Assembly: GCA_963792785.1 (NCBI GenBank)
Contig: CAWBXO010000004.1
Span: forward strand, 682,001-746,000
DNA: 64,000 bases
Direction of reading: 5' to 3'
Source of the DNA: CAWIMX01 sp963792785
Lineage (GTDB): Bacteria; Acidobacteriota; Vicinamibacteria; Vicinamibacterales; CAVVIG01
Shown: piece by piece, positions 1 to 9,182 of the stretch
Layout of the letters: each line of letters starts with the position of its first letter
Numbering within the stretch: position 1 is the first letter of the stretch
Notes under the pieces: model-generated
What the model was told of the DNA's origin: nothing
What the model saw: only the letters and a program-made list of their open reading frames with translations
The model's database searches: none
Position numbers and translations under genes: made by a program

Positions 1-78
1 GTTCAGCGCCAGGTGGCGCAGACCCGCGTGGGGGGGCCGCCCGGACCCGGCCGCGTCTTTGGACATTCCCCATTGTAA
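1..78 (+). CDS. Partial 3' end of an unidentified gene
   Basis: From base 1 this frame is open for 25 codons and ends in TAA at 76-78. The visible tail is rich in Gly, Pro and Arg (…VGGPPGPGRVFGHSPL) and shows no recognisable domain. The stop codon lies inside a 7-nt repeat (ATTGTAA units), as at other gene ends in this window, which mildly supports a real gene end. The fragment is too short to assign a function, and it could also be chance open frame. Confidence 0.35.
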   Translation, partial: VQRQVAQTRVGGPPGPGRVFGHSPL

Positions 79-91
79 ATTGTAAATTGAC
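72..91 (+). repeat. Short heptanucleotide repeat (ATTGTAA)
   Basis: Two perfect ATTGTAA units (72-78, 79-85) are followed by a partial third unit, ATTGAC. The array overlaps the TAA stop of the preceding open frame and ends about 10 nt before the next start codon. It is AT-rich against a very GC-rich background. It belongs to the same class as the 7-nt arrays near 16328, 27297 and 38364, although the unit sequence differs. Confidence 0.6.
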
Positions 92-100
92 AGGTAATCC

Positions 101-559
101 ATGACCCGCAAGTCATCCGTCGCCCGCACCTGCGCCCTCTGCGGCGCGAAAGACGTGTCCGAGCCCCGCGGCGAGGAGAAGTACTGTCGCGACTGCTGGG
201 AGAAGAAGATCGCCGTCGAGGAGGTCGTCGCGCGCGAATTCGCGCTCAAGCGCTACATCCGCGCGCACAGCGCCGAGAAATACCTCATCTACCACTCCAC
301 CCAGAAGCGCCCCTGCGGCCAGCTCGTCGTCGTCGACGATGGCTACGACCTGTTCCTGACGCTGGTCCTCTACCCCACCTTCGGGTGGGACGATCCCGCG
401 TACCACCTCGAGGGTGACCCCGACGGCCGTCCGTTCGCGGAAATCCTGGTGGACGTGGTCGCGGCCGAGGTCATCGAGCCGTGGGGCGGCGGCAAGTGGC
501 ATCTCGAAATCTTCCGGTCCGTGAACCCGGAGCCTGAGGACTGGAACGGGGAGATGTAG
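101..559 (+). CDS. Hypothetical protein with N-terminal zinc-ribbon
   Basis: This 152-residue cytoplasmic protein has no signal peptide or membrane segment. Residues 11-32 contain two CxxC pairs, CALC and CRDC, separated by about 16 residues, which is the layout of a small zinc ribbon. The rest (about 50-150) is a mixed alpha/beta region with a run of hydrophobic strand-like segments and a WDDPAYHLEGDPDG stretch; I recognise no family. The ATG at 101 is preceded only by a weak AGG. The downstream gene is 42 nt away on the same strand and encodes an exported protein, so the context does not suggest a role. Confidence 0.75.
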   Translation: MTRKSSVARTCALCGAKDVSEPRGEEKYCRDCWEKKIAVEEVVAREFALKRYIRAHSAEKYLIYHSTQKRPCGQLVVVDDGYDLFLTLVLYPTFGWDDPAYHLEGDPDGRPFAEILVDVVAAEVIEPWGGGKWHLEIFRSVNPEPEDWNGEM

Positions 560-601
560 TAGGCTTATGCTGTTTTTGGTACTTACTTTGGGAGGATGCT
601 C

Positions 602-1090
602 ATGACCCGCGCGCACCGCGTTCTGGCCGCGTCACTCGTGCTGGGCGGCTTCGCCGCCTGTCTCGCCTACGCGCAGCAGACCACCATTCAGGCGCCGCCG
701 ATGGAGCTGGTGCTCGCCGGCAAGTCCTACACGCCGCCGCTTCGAGGCGTCGCCAACATCGAAATCCTCGACCCGGCGCACAAACGAACGGCCGGCAAGG
801 TCATCACGACCATCAAGGTTCGCAATGCCAGCGACGCGCCCATCGCCCGCCTGAAGGTGGACGAGCCCTGGTACGACAAGGGCGGCAACGTCATCATGAT
901 GGGATCGGGAACCGTCGACGGCCTGCTGCAGCCCGGCCAGGTGGCAGAGGTCACGTTCGAAGTGCCGTTCAACTCGAACATGCTCTCGAACAACTACCAG
1001 TTCTCGCACGCCAACGGCACGGTCAAGGTCGAGAAGGTCGCCAAGTTCCCCGAGCCGCCGCCCGAGGCGAACCCGTCGCAGCAGCAGTAG
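602..1090 (+). CDS. Small exported protein, FxLYD-like fold
   Basis: The protein starts with a signal peptide (MTRAHRVLAASLVLGGFAAC…AYAQQ), so it is probably periplasmic or secreted. I prefer the ATG at 602 over the ATG at 596, because GGAGG at 591-595 then has a normal 6-nt spacer. The mature part has a section on 'NASDAPIARLKVDEPWYDKGGNVI' lines followed by GLLQPGQVAEVTFEVPF, which resembles the beta-sandwich proteins that compare neighbouring strands (FxLYD/DUF-type). That resemblance is by eye. The tail is Pro/Gln-rich and ends in QQQ. It is transcribed toward the VWFA gene and separated from it by a strong hairpin. Function unknown. Confidence 0.75.
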   Translation: MTRAHRVLAASLVLGGFAACLAYAQQTTIQAPPMELVLAGKSYTPPLRGVANIEILDPAHKRTAGKVITTIKVRNASDAPIARLKVDEPWYDKGGNVIMMGSGTVDGLLQPGQVAEVTFEVPFNSNMLSNNYQFSHANGTVKVEKVAKFPEPPPEANPSQQQ

Positions 1091-1103
1091 CACCGCCACT
1101 CAT

Positions 1104-1144
1104 CGGCGCGGGGTCCGGCATCCGCCGGATCCCGCTCCGCGCCG
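1104..1144. terminator. Hairpin between convergent genes
   Basis: The sequence 1110-1119 (GGGGTCCGGC) pairs with 1124-1133 (GCCGGATCCC), with one G-U pair and a 4-nt loop. An outer stem, 1104-1110 with 1138-1144 (CGGCGCG/CGCGCCG), extends it past a small bulge. It lies between the ends of two convergent genes. There is no T-run on either strand, so it would act as a stabilising or Rho-assisted bidirectional end rather than a classical intrinsic terminator. Confidence 0.5.
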
Positions 1145-1164
1145 CGTCCCGCTGAAGCCGCACC

Positions 1165-3732
1165 CTACTCCACCCGCTCGAACCTGACATTCCCCGCGAA
1201 CGCCGGCACCGACACGATGTGGAACGGTGAGGTGATGATCTGCGCCGTCACGGCGCCCGGCCCTGGGCGCGTTTCGCGGTAGTTCACGACGAGCGTGCCG
1301 CGATCGTCGCGCACGTCCGTGATCTCGACCGTGTAGCCCGCGCTCGGCTGCGTGCCCATGAACACGCCGATCACCATCCGCTGCGAAAAGTCGACCGTGG
1401 GCGCCGGGCGGTTGAAGTCGTGGGCGTGCCACAGCGCCGCCCATTCAGACTCGGTCCGCACGACGGCCTGGCGCCCGCCATCCATGCTGCTCTGCACGCC
1501 CTTGTCGATCGTCTGCATTCCGTTCCCCTGCGCCGCAGGCGCGGCCGCCTGCGTCGGCATCGTGGCGTTCAACACCGTGAACTCGGTCTGCCGCCGCGCG
1601 GTCACGCCGGCGCCCAACCGCGACTGGGCTTCCACCGTCAGCACGTACGGGCCGGGCGGCAGGTCGGTGAGCGGCACGCGCGCCGCGTAGCCGTAGCCGC
1701 CGTTCTGCCCGCCGAGTTCGGTCGAGTCGCGCTCCTCCTCGGCCTTGAAGTACTGCCGCCCCTCGTCGCTGGTCACGGTCGTGACGATGTCGACTTTGTG
1801 CGGCGCCGCCGCCTGGTTGTCATAGACCTCGGCGAAGAGGGCAATCTCGTCGTTGCGCGCGAAGCGGCGCAGCGCGGTGGGCGGTCCCGGCAGCACCGGC
1901 TGGAGCGCCGCGTCGGGGCGCACCGTGATCCAGCGCGACGCGCCGGCCGAGGCGAGCACGAGGCCGCTCAGGACGAGGGGTTCGGTCCGGAAGTCGGGCA
2001 CGTCGAGGTCGTAGAGCACCGACCCGATCGCCCCGCTCGCGGTGTCGCGCGCGGCGAAGCGGAGCTGGTAGCGGCCCGGCGGCAGCGTGAGGCGGTTGAG
2101 GAGGCGCATGCCGGTCGCGGCCACGCGCGCCTTGGTCTCGGGGCGCAGGTTCGTCATCCGCACGGTGTCCGTCTTGCCGTCGGTCACGGCGCCCTTGCGG
2201 TCCACGGCGGCGTAGGTCACTTCCACGCCGTCGGTCGGCTCGGTGTGCAGCCCGGTCCCGAGCAATTCGGTCGTCAGCAGCACCGAGGCGTTGGGCGCCG
2301 CGTCCTTGAACGGCGCCGCGAACGCGCGCATCGTCACGCCGTCGGAGATGGGGAGCGGGCTCGCGAGCGCCTCGTGCACCTCGCGCGAGCCGAGGATCTT
2401 GGGATCGAGCGGCGCCGGCGTCTTCTCCTTCTCGAGCAGGTAGCCCTTGCGCGAGCGGACGCGCAGCCCGGGGCGCTTCACCCGGACGTCGATCTTGTGG
2501 AACTTGCCGTCGCGCTTGTTGCCGGCCGGATAGTACGCGAGGACGTAGTAGGAGCTGTTGTCGGCGACGAGGCGATCGAAGGCGCCGGTGAAGTCGTTGC
2601 GGTTCACGACGGCGAACCCGCCGGTCTCGTCCGACAGGACGCGCAGGCTGTCCTGCGCCGAACGCATTTCCGCCTGCATGGACCCGCGGCCGACGCCCGA
2701 CGCGTCGGCGGGCTGCGTGGCGTCGATCGACTGCGCCTGATCGAGCGAGGCCGGCTGCCCGAGGTCGGCGCCGAAGCTGGTGACCGTGATGTCCTCGTCG
2801 GCGAGGTTCGACAGGCCGCGCGGATCGATGCCGTAGATGCTGACGTTCGACCGGGCGGCCGCGCGAATCGTGTCCTGCACCTGGTCGTACACCGGCGAGG
2901 CCCACGAATTCGGCTGCCCGATGCTGCCGATCACGGTCGACAGGTCGTAGTCGAGGCCCTCGCTCAGGAACAGGATCGCCTTGCGGCGGCCGCGCACGGA
3001 GCCGAACCAGTCGGCGACGCTCTCGAGCACCTGCATCGTCACGCGCGCGTTGTAGGCGCGCTCGGGCTCGTCCATGTCCTCGGCGTGCAGGCCGAAGGAC
3101 GCGACGAAGTCGTCGTTGCGGCTGAGCGTGGCCGACTGCACCTTCCGGCCCACCGTCTCGTCGACGGCCGCCAGCAGCAGCCGCTTGTTGTTGGTGAACT
3201 CCTGGTTGGCCTCGTCCTTCCCCGCGGTGTGGACGACGGCCATGAGATCGTTGCTGCCGAAGCGCGTCTGGATGAACTGGCGCGCCGCCGCCCGCACGCG
3301 CTGCGTGCGGAAGAAGTCGGTGTGCAGATCGTCGATCACCATCACGTAGACGCGGCCCTCGAAGCGCTGCTCGTTGCTCGCCGTGTCGGGCTCGATCGGC
3401 TCCGCGCTGTAGAGCGGCCGGTCGTAGCGCTGGATCGGGATATCGACCATCGAGAAGTTGACGATTGCCTGCGGGCGGCCGTCCTCGAACACCTGGAAGT
3501 CGTCGGCGGTGAGCCCGCGGACGAACGCGCCGGTGCCGTCGGTCACGCTCGCGTCGACCTCGACGTACTCGACCTCGACCTTGAAGGTGGGCGACTGGAG
3601 CTGCGGGGCGGACGGCGTCTGACCGGGAGCCGCGCCGAGACGGGCGGCCGGGCCAGGGACGGCCATCAATCCAGCGGCCGCCGCCGCCGTGAAGGCCAGC
3701 CCGGCGCGTCGGCGAAGCGATTGGGACGTCAT
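1165..3732 (-). CDS. Secreted VWFA-related (Acidobacterial) domain protein with C-terminal PrcB-like domain
   Basis: This 855-residue exported protein has an N-terminal Arg-rich signal sequence followed by an Ala-rich hydrophobic core. The region 'VEVDASVTDGTGAFVRGLTADDFQVFEDGRPQ' (about residues 55-90) and the following von Willebrand A-like domain (about 120-330, with VMVIDDLHTD and ILFLSEGLDYD) match the VWFA-related domain family described mainly from Acidobacteria. The last 110 residues (GVFMGTQPSAGYTVEI, then TSPFHIVSVP) look like a PrcB C-terminal domain, known from a treponemal protease complex. The combination suggests a surface or periplasmic binding/adaptor role, not an enzyme; this is inference. 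The ATG at 3732 has no Shine-Dalgarno sequence, but a perfect TATAAT ends 6 nt upstream. It is divergent from the M24 peptidase. Confidence 0.9.
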   Translation of the reverse strand: MTSQSLRRRAGLAFTAAAAAGLMAVPGPAARLGAAPGQTPSAPQLQSPTFKVEVEYVEVDASVTDGTGAFVRGLTADDFQVFEDGRPQAIVNFSMVDIPIQRYDRPLYSAEPIEPDTASNEQRFEGRVYVMVIDDLHTDFFRTQRVRAAARQFIQTRFGSNDLMAVVHTAGKDEANQEFTNNKRLLLAAVDETVGRKVQSATLSRNDDFVASFGLHAEDMDEPERAYNARVTMQVLESVADWFGSVRGRRKAILFLSEGLDYDLSTVIGSIGQPNSWASPVYDQVQDTIRAAARSNVSIYGIDPRGLSNLADEDITVTSFGADLGQPASLDQAQSIDATQPADASGVGRGSMQAEMRSAQDSLRVLSDETGGFAVVNRNDFTGAFDRLVADNSSYYVLAYYPAGNKRDGKFHKIDVRVKRPGLRVRSRKGYLLEKEKTPAPLDPKILGSREVHEALASPLPISDGVTMRAFAAPFKDAAPNASVLLTTELLGTGLHTEPTDGVEVTYAAVDRKGAVTDGKTDTVRMTNLRPETKARVAATGMRLLNRLTLPPGRYQLRFAARDTASGAIGSVLYDLDVPDFRTEPLVLSGLVLASAGASRWITVRPDAALQPVLPGPPTALRRFARNDEIALFAEVYDNQAAAPHKVDIVTTVTSDEGRQYFKAEEERDSTELGGQNGGYGYAARVPLTDLPPGPYVLTVEAQSRLGAGVTARRQTEFTVLNATMPTQAAAPAAQGNGMQTIDKGVQSSMDGGRQAVVRTESEWAALWHAHDFNRPAPTVDFSQRMVIGVFMGTQPSAGYTVEITDVRDDRGTLVVNYRETRPGPGAVTAQIITSPFHIVSVPAFAGNVRFERVE

Positions 3733-3738
3733 GGATCG

Positions 3739-3744
3739 ATTATA
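3739..3744 (-). promoter_or_regulatory. -10 box for the VWFA gene, probably leaderless
   Basis: On the minus strand a perfect TATAAT reads from 3744 to 3739, and the ATG begins at 3732 after 6 nt. Transcription would therefore start at or within a base or two of the start codon. There is no Shine-Dalgarno sequence and no clear -35 element. Confidence 0.6.
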
Positions 3745-3760
3745 GCTGCGCGCCGCGGGC

Positions 3761-3766
3761 TATACT
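3761..3766 (+). promoter_or_regulatory. -10 box for the M24 peptidase gene, probably leaderless
   Basis: TATACT at 3761-3766 is followed by 6 nt and the GTG start at 3773. The geometry mirrors that of the opposite gene, only 17 nt away (box to box). No Shine-Dalgarno sequence is present. Confidence 0.55.
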
Positions 3767-3772
3767 GGTCGG

Positions 3773-4978
3773 GTGAGCGCGGGAACGGTCGCGCAGGGCG
3801 CGGCGCTGGACGTGAGCGCCGTGCAGGCGGCTCTGGTGGCCGACGGCCTCGACGGCTGGCTGCTCTACGACTTTCACGGTCTGAACCCCATCGCGTCCGA
3901 CGTCGCGGGCGCCGCCCGCGGCGGGCACCTCACCACGCGGCGCTGGTTCTACCTCATTCCGGCCACCGGCGCGCCGCGCGCGCTCGTGCACGCGATCGAG
4001 GCCGGCGCCCTGGCGCACCTGCCCGGCACCTCCGAGCGCTACAGCGGCCGCGACGCGCTCGAGGCGGGCCTCCGCCGCCTCCTGCAGGGGCTGCGCCGCG
4101 TCGCGATGGAATATTCTCCCCTCTGCGCCATCCCGTATGTCTCGCGCGTCGACGCGGGGACGATCGAGCTCGTGCGCCAGTCCGGCATCGAGGTCGTGTC
4201 GTCGGGCGATCTGATCCAGCGCTTCTCCGCCGTGTGGAGCGCCGCGGAGATCGCGACGCACCGGCGCGCCTCCGACGCGCTCTACCGCGTCAAGGATCGG
4301 GCGTTCGAGGCCGTCGCCCGCCGCGTCCGCGACGGCGTGCCCACGACCGAGTACGACATCCAGCAGTTGATGGCCGGCTGGTTCCGCGAGGAGCGGCTCG
4401 TCAGCGATTCGGAGCCGATGGTGTCGGTCGACGGCCACGCCGGCAACCCCCACTACATGCCGACCGCCGAGGCGCACGCCCCGATCGGCCCGAACCAGCT
4501 CGTGCTGCTCGACCTCTGGGGCAAGCTGGACGAGCCGGGCGCCGTCTACGCCGACATCACCTGGGTCGGCGTCACGATGCGCCGGGCGCCCGAACGGCAG
4601 ACGCGGGCCTTCGAGGCGGTGCGCGACGCCCGCGAAGCGGCCATCGGGCTGGTCGAGGCGGCGGCGCGCGCGGGCCGCGAGCTGCGCGGCTTCGAGGTGG
4701 ACCGCGCCGCGTCGGCCGTCCTGCACGCGGCCGGGTACGGGCCGCAGATCCTCCACCGCACGGGCCACAGCCTGGGCGAGTCCGTCCACGGCAACGGCGT
4801 GAACATGGACGATCTCGAGACCCACGACGACCGGCGGCTGCTGCCCGGCACCGGCTTTACCATCGAACCAGGCGTGTATTTTGAGGACTTCGGCGTGCGC
4901 TCGGAAATCAATATGATTATGGAGGCCCGCGACGCGTCCGTCTCGGGCCCCCGGCAGATGGCACTCGTCGCCCTGTGA
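3773..4978 (+). CDS. M24 family metallopeptidase (Xaa-Pro aminopeptidase-like)
   Basis: This 401-residue cytoplasmic protein has the two-part aminopeptidase P layout: an N-terminal creatinase-like domain (about 1-160) and a C-terminal pita-bread domain (about 170-395). The metal-binding set is visible: an Asp pair in LLDLWGK…YADITWVG, His in HRTGHSLGESVHGNG, Glu in FTIEPGVYFEDFG, and Glu in SEINMIMEA. Such enzymes remove an N-terminal residue before proline or cleave Xaa-Pro dipeptides. No signal peptide is seen. GTG is the start because homology begins there, a TATACT box ends 6 nt upstream, and no Shine-Dalgarno-supported alternative exists. The neighbours do not form an operon with it; htrA follows after 49 nt with its own ribosome site. 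Confidence 0.88.
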   Translation: MSAGTVAQGAALDVSAVQAALVADGLDGWLLYDFHGLNPIASDVAGAARGGHLTTRRWFYLIPATGAPRALVHAIEAGALAHLPGTSERYSGRDALEAGLRRLLQGLRRVAMEYSPLCAIPYVSRVDAGTIELVRQSGIEVVSSGDLIQRFSAVWSAAEIATHRRASDALYRVKDRAFEAVARRVRDGVPTTEYDIQQLMAGWFREERLVSDSEPMVSVDGHAGNPHYMPTAEAHAPIGPNQLVLLDLWGKLDEPGAVYADITWVGVTMRRAPERQTRAFEAVRDAREAAIGLVEAAARAGRELRGFEVDRAASAVLHAAGYGPQILHRTGHSLGESVHGNGVNMDDLETHDDRRLLPGTGFTIEPGVYFEDFGVRSEINMIMEARDASVSGPRQMALVAL

Positions 4979-4992
4979 TGACATGGCGTAGG

Positions 4993-5009
4993 GCGGACCT
5001 CAGGTCCGC
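4993..5009. repeat. 17-bp perfect palindrome (GCGGACCT-C-AGGTCCGC)
   Basis: An 8-bp perfect inverted repeat around one central C lies between the M24 stop and the htrA ribosome site, inside the longer string GGCGTAGGGCGGACCT. It could end M24 transcription or be a dispersed genomic repeat. No T-run follows. No second copy is present in this window. Confidence 0.45.
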
Positions 5010-5027
5010 TGGTAATTAGGAGGATCG

Positions 5028-6605
<1,578 letters not shown>

Positions 6606-6611
<6 letters not shown>

Positions 6612-6640
6612 GGGGTAGGGCTAATCCCTACTCCCGAGTC
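6606..6640. terminator. Imperfect hairpin at the htrA stop, with 7-nt repeat character
   Basis: Bases 6606-6620 (GACTAGGGGGTAGGG) pair with 6626-6640 (CCCTACTCCCGAGTC) over 15 positions with two non-Watson-Crick positions; the loop is CTAAT. The htrA TAG is in the left arm. The right arm reads as degenerate heptads (CTAATCC, CTACTCC, CGAGTCC). There is no T-run. It may attenuate read-through into the methyltransferase gene. Confidence 0.5.
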
Positions 6641-6674
6641 CCTGTTCGCAGAGCGCATCCGCGCGCGCGGGCCG

Positions 6675-7745
6675 ATGACCGTGGCCGCGTTCATGGACCT
6701 CGCGCTCTACGATCCCGAGCACGGCTACTACACCCGCGCGCCCCGGCGATCGGGACGCGCGGGCGATTTCTTCACCAGCGTCGACGTCGGGCCGCTCTTC
6801 GGTCGCCTCCTCGAGACGCAGCTCGCCGAAATGGCCCGCCTGCTCGGCGAGGCCGTGCCCTTCGATCTCGTCGAGGTCGGCGCGAGCGACGGGCGGCTGG
6901 CCACCGACATCCTGCGCGCCGCGCGCCGGTACGATCCCCCCTTCTTCGATCGCCTGCGCGTGCACCTCGTCGAGGCGAGCGCGAACGCCCGCGCCGCGCA
7001 GGCCGCCACGCTCGCGGAGTTCGAGGCGCACCTGGCCGCGTCGTCCGCCGATCTCCCGACGCGATTCACCGGCGCCCTGCTGGCGAACGAGTGGCTCGAC
7101 GCCCTGCCCGTGCACCAGGTCGTCATGCGCCCCGACGGCCTGCGCGAGGTGTTCGTCGACGCGGATCCGTCGAGCCGGCTGGTAACGATTGAGGCGGCGC
7201 CGTCGACGCCGGCGCTGGCGGCGTACCTCGACGCGGCCGGCGTCGCGCTCGAGCCGGGCTGGCGCGGCGAAATCAACCTCGAAGCGGTCGACCGTGTGCG
7301 CGACGCGGCGCGGCGCCTGTGCCGCGGGTTCCTGATCCTCATCGACTACGGCCATGAGGCGCGCGAGCTGTACTCGGTCACGCACGCCGGCGGCACGCTC
7401 ACGAGCTTCGCCGGCCACACGAGCGCGGGCGCCGAGTGCGCGGGCGCGCCCGCCTGGCTGGAGGCGCCCGGCTCGCGCGACCTCACCGCGCACGTGGACT
7501 TCACCGCCGTGCGCCGGGCGGCTGAGGCCGAGGGACTCGAGACCGTCGGCTTCCTCGATCAGACGTACTTCCTGCTCGGCCTCGTCCATGTCGCCGGGGC
7601 CGACCTGCCGGCGTCGGAGGGCCGCGCGCTCAAGACGCTCGTGATGCCCGGCGGGCTCGGCAGCACGATGAAGGTCCTGATTCTCGCGAAAGGCCTGGGC
7701 CGGCCGGCCCTCGCGGGCTGCTCCTACAAGGTGCGCGTGACGTGA
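6675..7745 (+). CDS. MidA-type class I SAM-dependent methyltransferase
   Basis: The 356-residue protein has the signature LALYDPEHGYYTR, the SAM-binding strand LVEVGASDGRLATDIL, and ALLANEWLDALPVHQ. These are typical of the DUF185/MidA family, whose mitochondrial member (NDUFAF7) methylates an arginine of complex I. The bacterial substrate is not certain. The conserved family region appears to begin upstream of this ATG: the in-frame codons back to about 6642 read SLFAERIRARGP, the usual MidA N-terminus, but contain no ATG, GTG or TTG. A CTG at 6642 would be the only near-start. I give the first ATG as a formal start. The stop overlaps the GTG of the next gene (GTGA). Confidence 0.85.
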   Translation: MTVAAFMDLALYDPEHGYYTRAPRRSGRAGDFFTSVDVGPLFGRLLETQLAEMARLLGEAVPFDLVEVGASDGRLATDILRAARRYDPPFFDRLRVHLVEASANARAAQAATLAEFEAHLAASSADLPTRFTGALLANEWLDALPVHQVVMRPDGLREVFVDADPSSRLVTIEAAPSTPALAAYLDAAGVALEPGWRGEINLEAVDRVRDAARRLCRGFLILIDYGHEARELYSVTHAGGTLTSFAGHTSAGAECAGAPAWLEAPGSRDLTAHVDFTAVRRAAEAEGLETVGFLDQTYFLLGLVHVAGADLPASEGRALKTLVMPGGLGSTMKVLILAKGLGRPALAGCSYKVRVT

Positions 7746-8590
7746 GCGCGGGCATCTGGGCCGGCCTCGCGATCATGATCGGCTCGGAAGCGGCGACGCT
7801 CGCCGGCCTCGAGCCGTTCTCCTCCTGGAACACGCCGATCTGCTGGACGGGGTTCATCCTCTTCGCCGACGCGTGGGTCTGGCGGGCGCGCGGCAATTCC
7901 TGGCTGCGATCGAATCCGCGCGAGTTCGCCGCGCTCGCGCTCACGTCCATCCCGCTGTGGCTCGTCTTCGAGTGGTTCAACCTCTACCTCGACAACTGGC
8001 ACTACACAGGCCTGCCGCAGAACCCCGCGCTGCGGCTGTTCGGCTACGCGTGGTCCTTCGCGACGATCTGGCCGGCGATCTTCGAGGGCGCCGAGCTCGT
8101 CGCCGTCTGGCGCGGCGCACGCGGGCGGCCGACGTCACGCATCACCACCGCACCGGCGACGGCGGCGCTCTGGCCGGTCGCGGTCGGCGCGGCGATGCTC
8201 GCCTGGCCGATCATCCGTCCGTCGCCCTATCTCGCGGCGCTCGTCTTCATCGGCTTCGTGCCGCTGCTCGACCCGATCAACGCCCGGCTGCACGAAGAAT
8301 CCCTGCACGGCGCGCTGGGCCGGGATCGGCTCGTCAACCTCCTGCTGAGCGGCCTGCTCTGCGGGTTCCTCTGGGAGTTCTGGAATTACTGGGCGGCGGC
8401 GAAGTGGCACTACACGGTGCCGATCATGGAACACGTGAAGCTCTTCGAGATGCCGCTGCCCGGCTTCCTGGGCTTCCCCGCCTTCGCCGTCGAGTGCTTC
8501 ACGATGTACGTGTTCGCGCGCGCCGCCGCGCGGTGGGCCGCGGCCGGGCTCGGCGGGGCCGTGCCGGACGGCCGCGCGATCGGTTTGTAA
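7742..8590 (+). CDS. Polytopic membrane protein with internal motif duplication
   Basis: This 282-residue, Trp-rich protein has about seven hydrophobic segments. I do not recognise the family with certainty. The motif E-x2-N-x5-WHYT-x2-P at residues 77-92 reappears as E-x2-N-x6-WHYT-x-P at 212-227. This points to an ancient duplication of a three-helix unit, somewhat like the repeated units of lycopene-cyclase-type membrane proteins, but that link is speculative. The GTG start overlaps the stop of the methyltransferase gene by the GTGA arrangement, so the two are translationally coupled. The following CYTH gene has its own upstream -10-like element. Function unknown. Confidence 0.8.
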   Translation: MSAGIWAGLAIMIGSEAATLAGLEPFSSWNTPICWTGFILFADAWVWRARGNSWLRSNPREFAALALTSIPLWLVFEWFNLYLDNWHYTGLPQNPALRLFGYAWSFATIWPAIFEGAELVAVWRGARGRPTSRITTAPATAALWPVAVGAAMLAWPIIRPSPYLAALVFIGFVPLLDPINARLHEESLHGALGRDRLVNLLLSGLLCGFLWEFWNYWAAAKWHYTVPIMEHVKLFEMPLPGFLGFPAFAVECFTMYVFARAAARWAAAGLGGAVPDGRAIGL

Positions 8591-8608
8591 TTTGCCCGCC
8601 CGCGGGGA

Positions 8609-8614
8609 TTAAAT
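8609..8614 (+). promoter_or_regulatory. Possible -10 box for the CYTH gene
   Basis: TTAAAT (4 of 6 matches to TATAAT) ends 6 nt before the ATG at 8621, the same distance seen at 3744, 3766 and 63774. No Shine-Dalgarno sequence is present. On its own this match is weak. Confidence 0.3.
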
Positions 8615-8620
8615 AGCCCC

Positions 8621-9178
8621 ATGGGCGCGGGAGTCGAGCGGGAAATCAAGCTGCGATTCGAAAGCGCCGAGGCGGCTCGCGGGGCCGTGCTCGCCGCGGG
8701 CGCCACGCCGCTCCACGGCCGCCGCCTGCAGGAAGACAGCCTGCTCGACACGCCCGATGAGGCGCTGCGCCGCAGCCGGTGCGTCCTCCGCGTGCGCATG
8801 GAGCCCGGCCACAGCCTGATCACGTTCAAGGGTCCCGTGCAGCCGTCGGCGTTCAAGCTGCGCGAGGAGCTCGAGACCCTCGTCAACGACGGCCCCCTGC
8901 TCGTCGGGCTGCTCGAGCGGCTCGGCTTCACCGTGTGGTTCCGCTACGAGAAGTTCCGCGAGGAGTTCGCGTTCGACGATGTGATCGTGGCGATCGACGA
9001 GACGCCGGTCGGCACCTACGTCGAAATCGAAGGCGACGAGGGCGGCATCGCGACGATGACGGCGGCGCTCGGACGCTCGCCAGGCGACTACCTCCTCGAC
9101 TCGTATCGCGGCCTCTTCACCGCGCATTGCCGGTCGCAGGGCCTGCCGCTCAGCGACATGCTCTTCGAGCATGCCTGA
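8621..9178 (+). CDS. CYTH domain protein (class IV cyclase / inorganic triphosphatase family)
   Basis: The 185-residue protein opens with EREIKLRF, the ExExK element that binds triphosphate and metal in CYTH enzymes. It continues with alternating charged strands (CVLRVRMEPG, LITFKGPVQ, LREELET, VWFRYEKFREEF, VAIDETPVGTYVEIEG), as in the triphosphate tunnel fold. Members include CyaB-type adenylyl cyclase, thiamine triphosphatase and inorganic triphosphatase; the sequence does not decide between them. The length fits a single-domain member without a CHAD domain. It is convergent with the YfhO-like gene, with only 4 nt between stops. Confidence 0.85.
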   Translation: MGAGVEREIKLRFESAEAARGAVLAAGATPLHGRRLQEDSLLDTPDEALRRSRCVLRVRMEPGHSLITFKGPVQPSAFKLREELETLVNDGPLLVGLLERLGFTVWFRYEKFREEFAFDDVIVAIDETPVGTYVEIEGDEGGIATMTAALGRSPGDYLLDSYRGLFTAHCRSQGLPLSDMLFEHA

Positions 9179-9182
9179 CGCG

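Noticed and set aside
1420..4884. A 1154-codon open frame opposite the VWFA gene and continuing into the M24 gene
   Set aside because: It is Arg/Gly/His-rich with no domain, runs antisense or out of frame to two well-supported genes, and is explained by high GC content.
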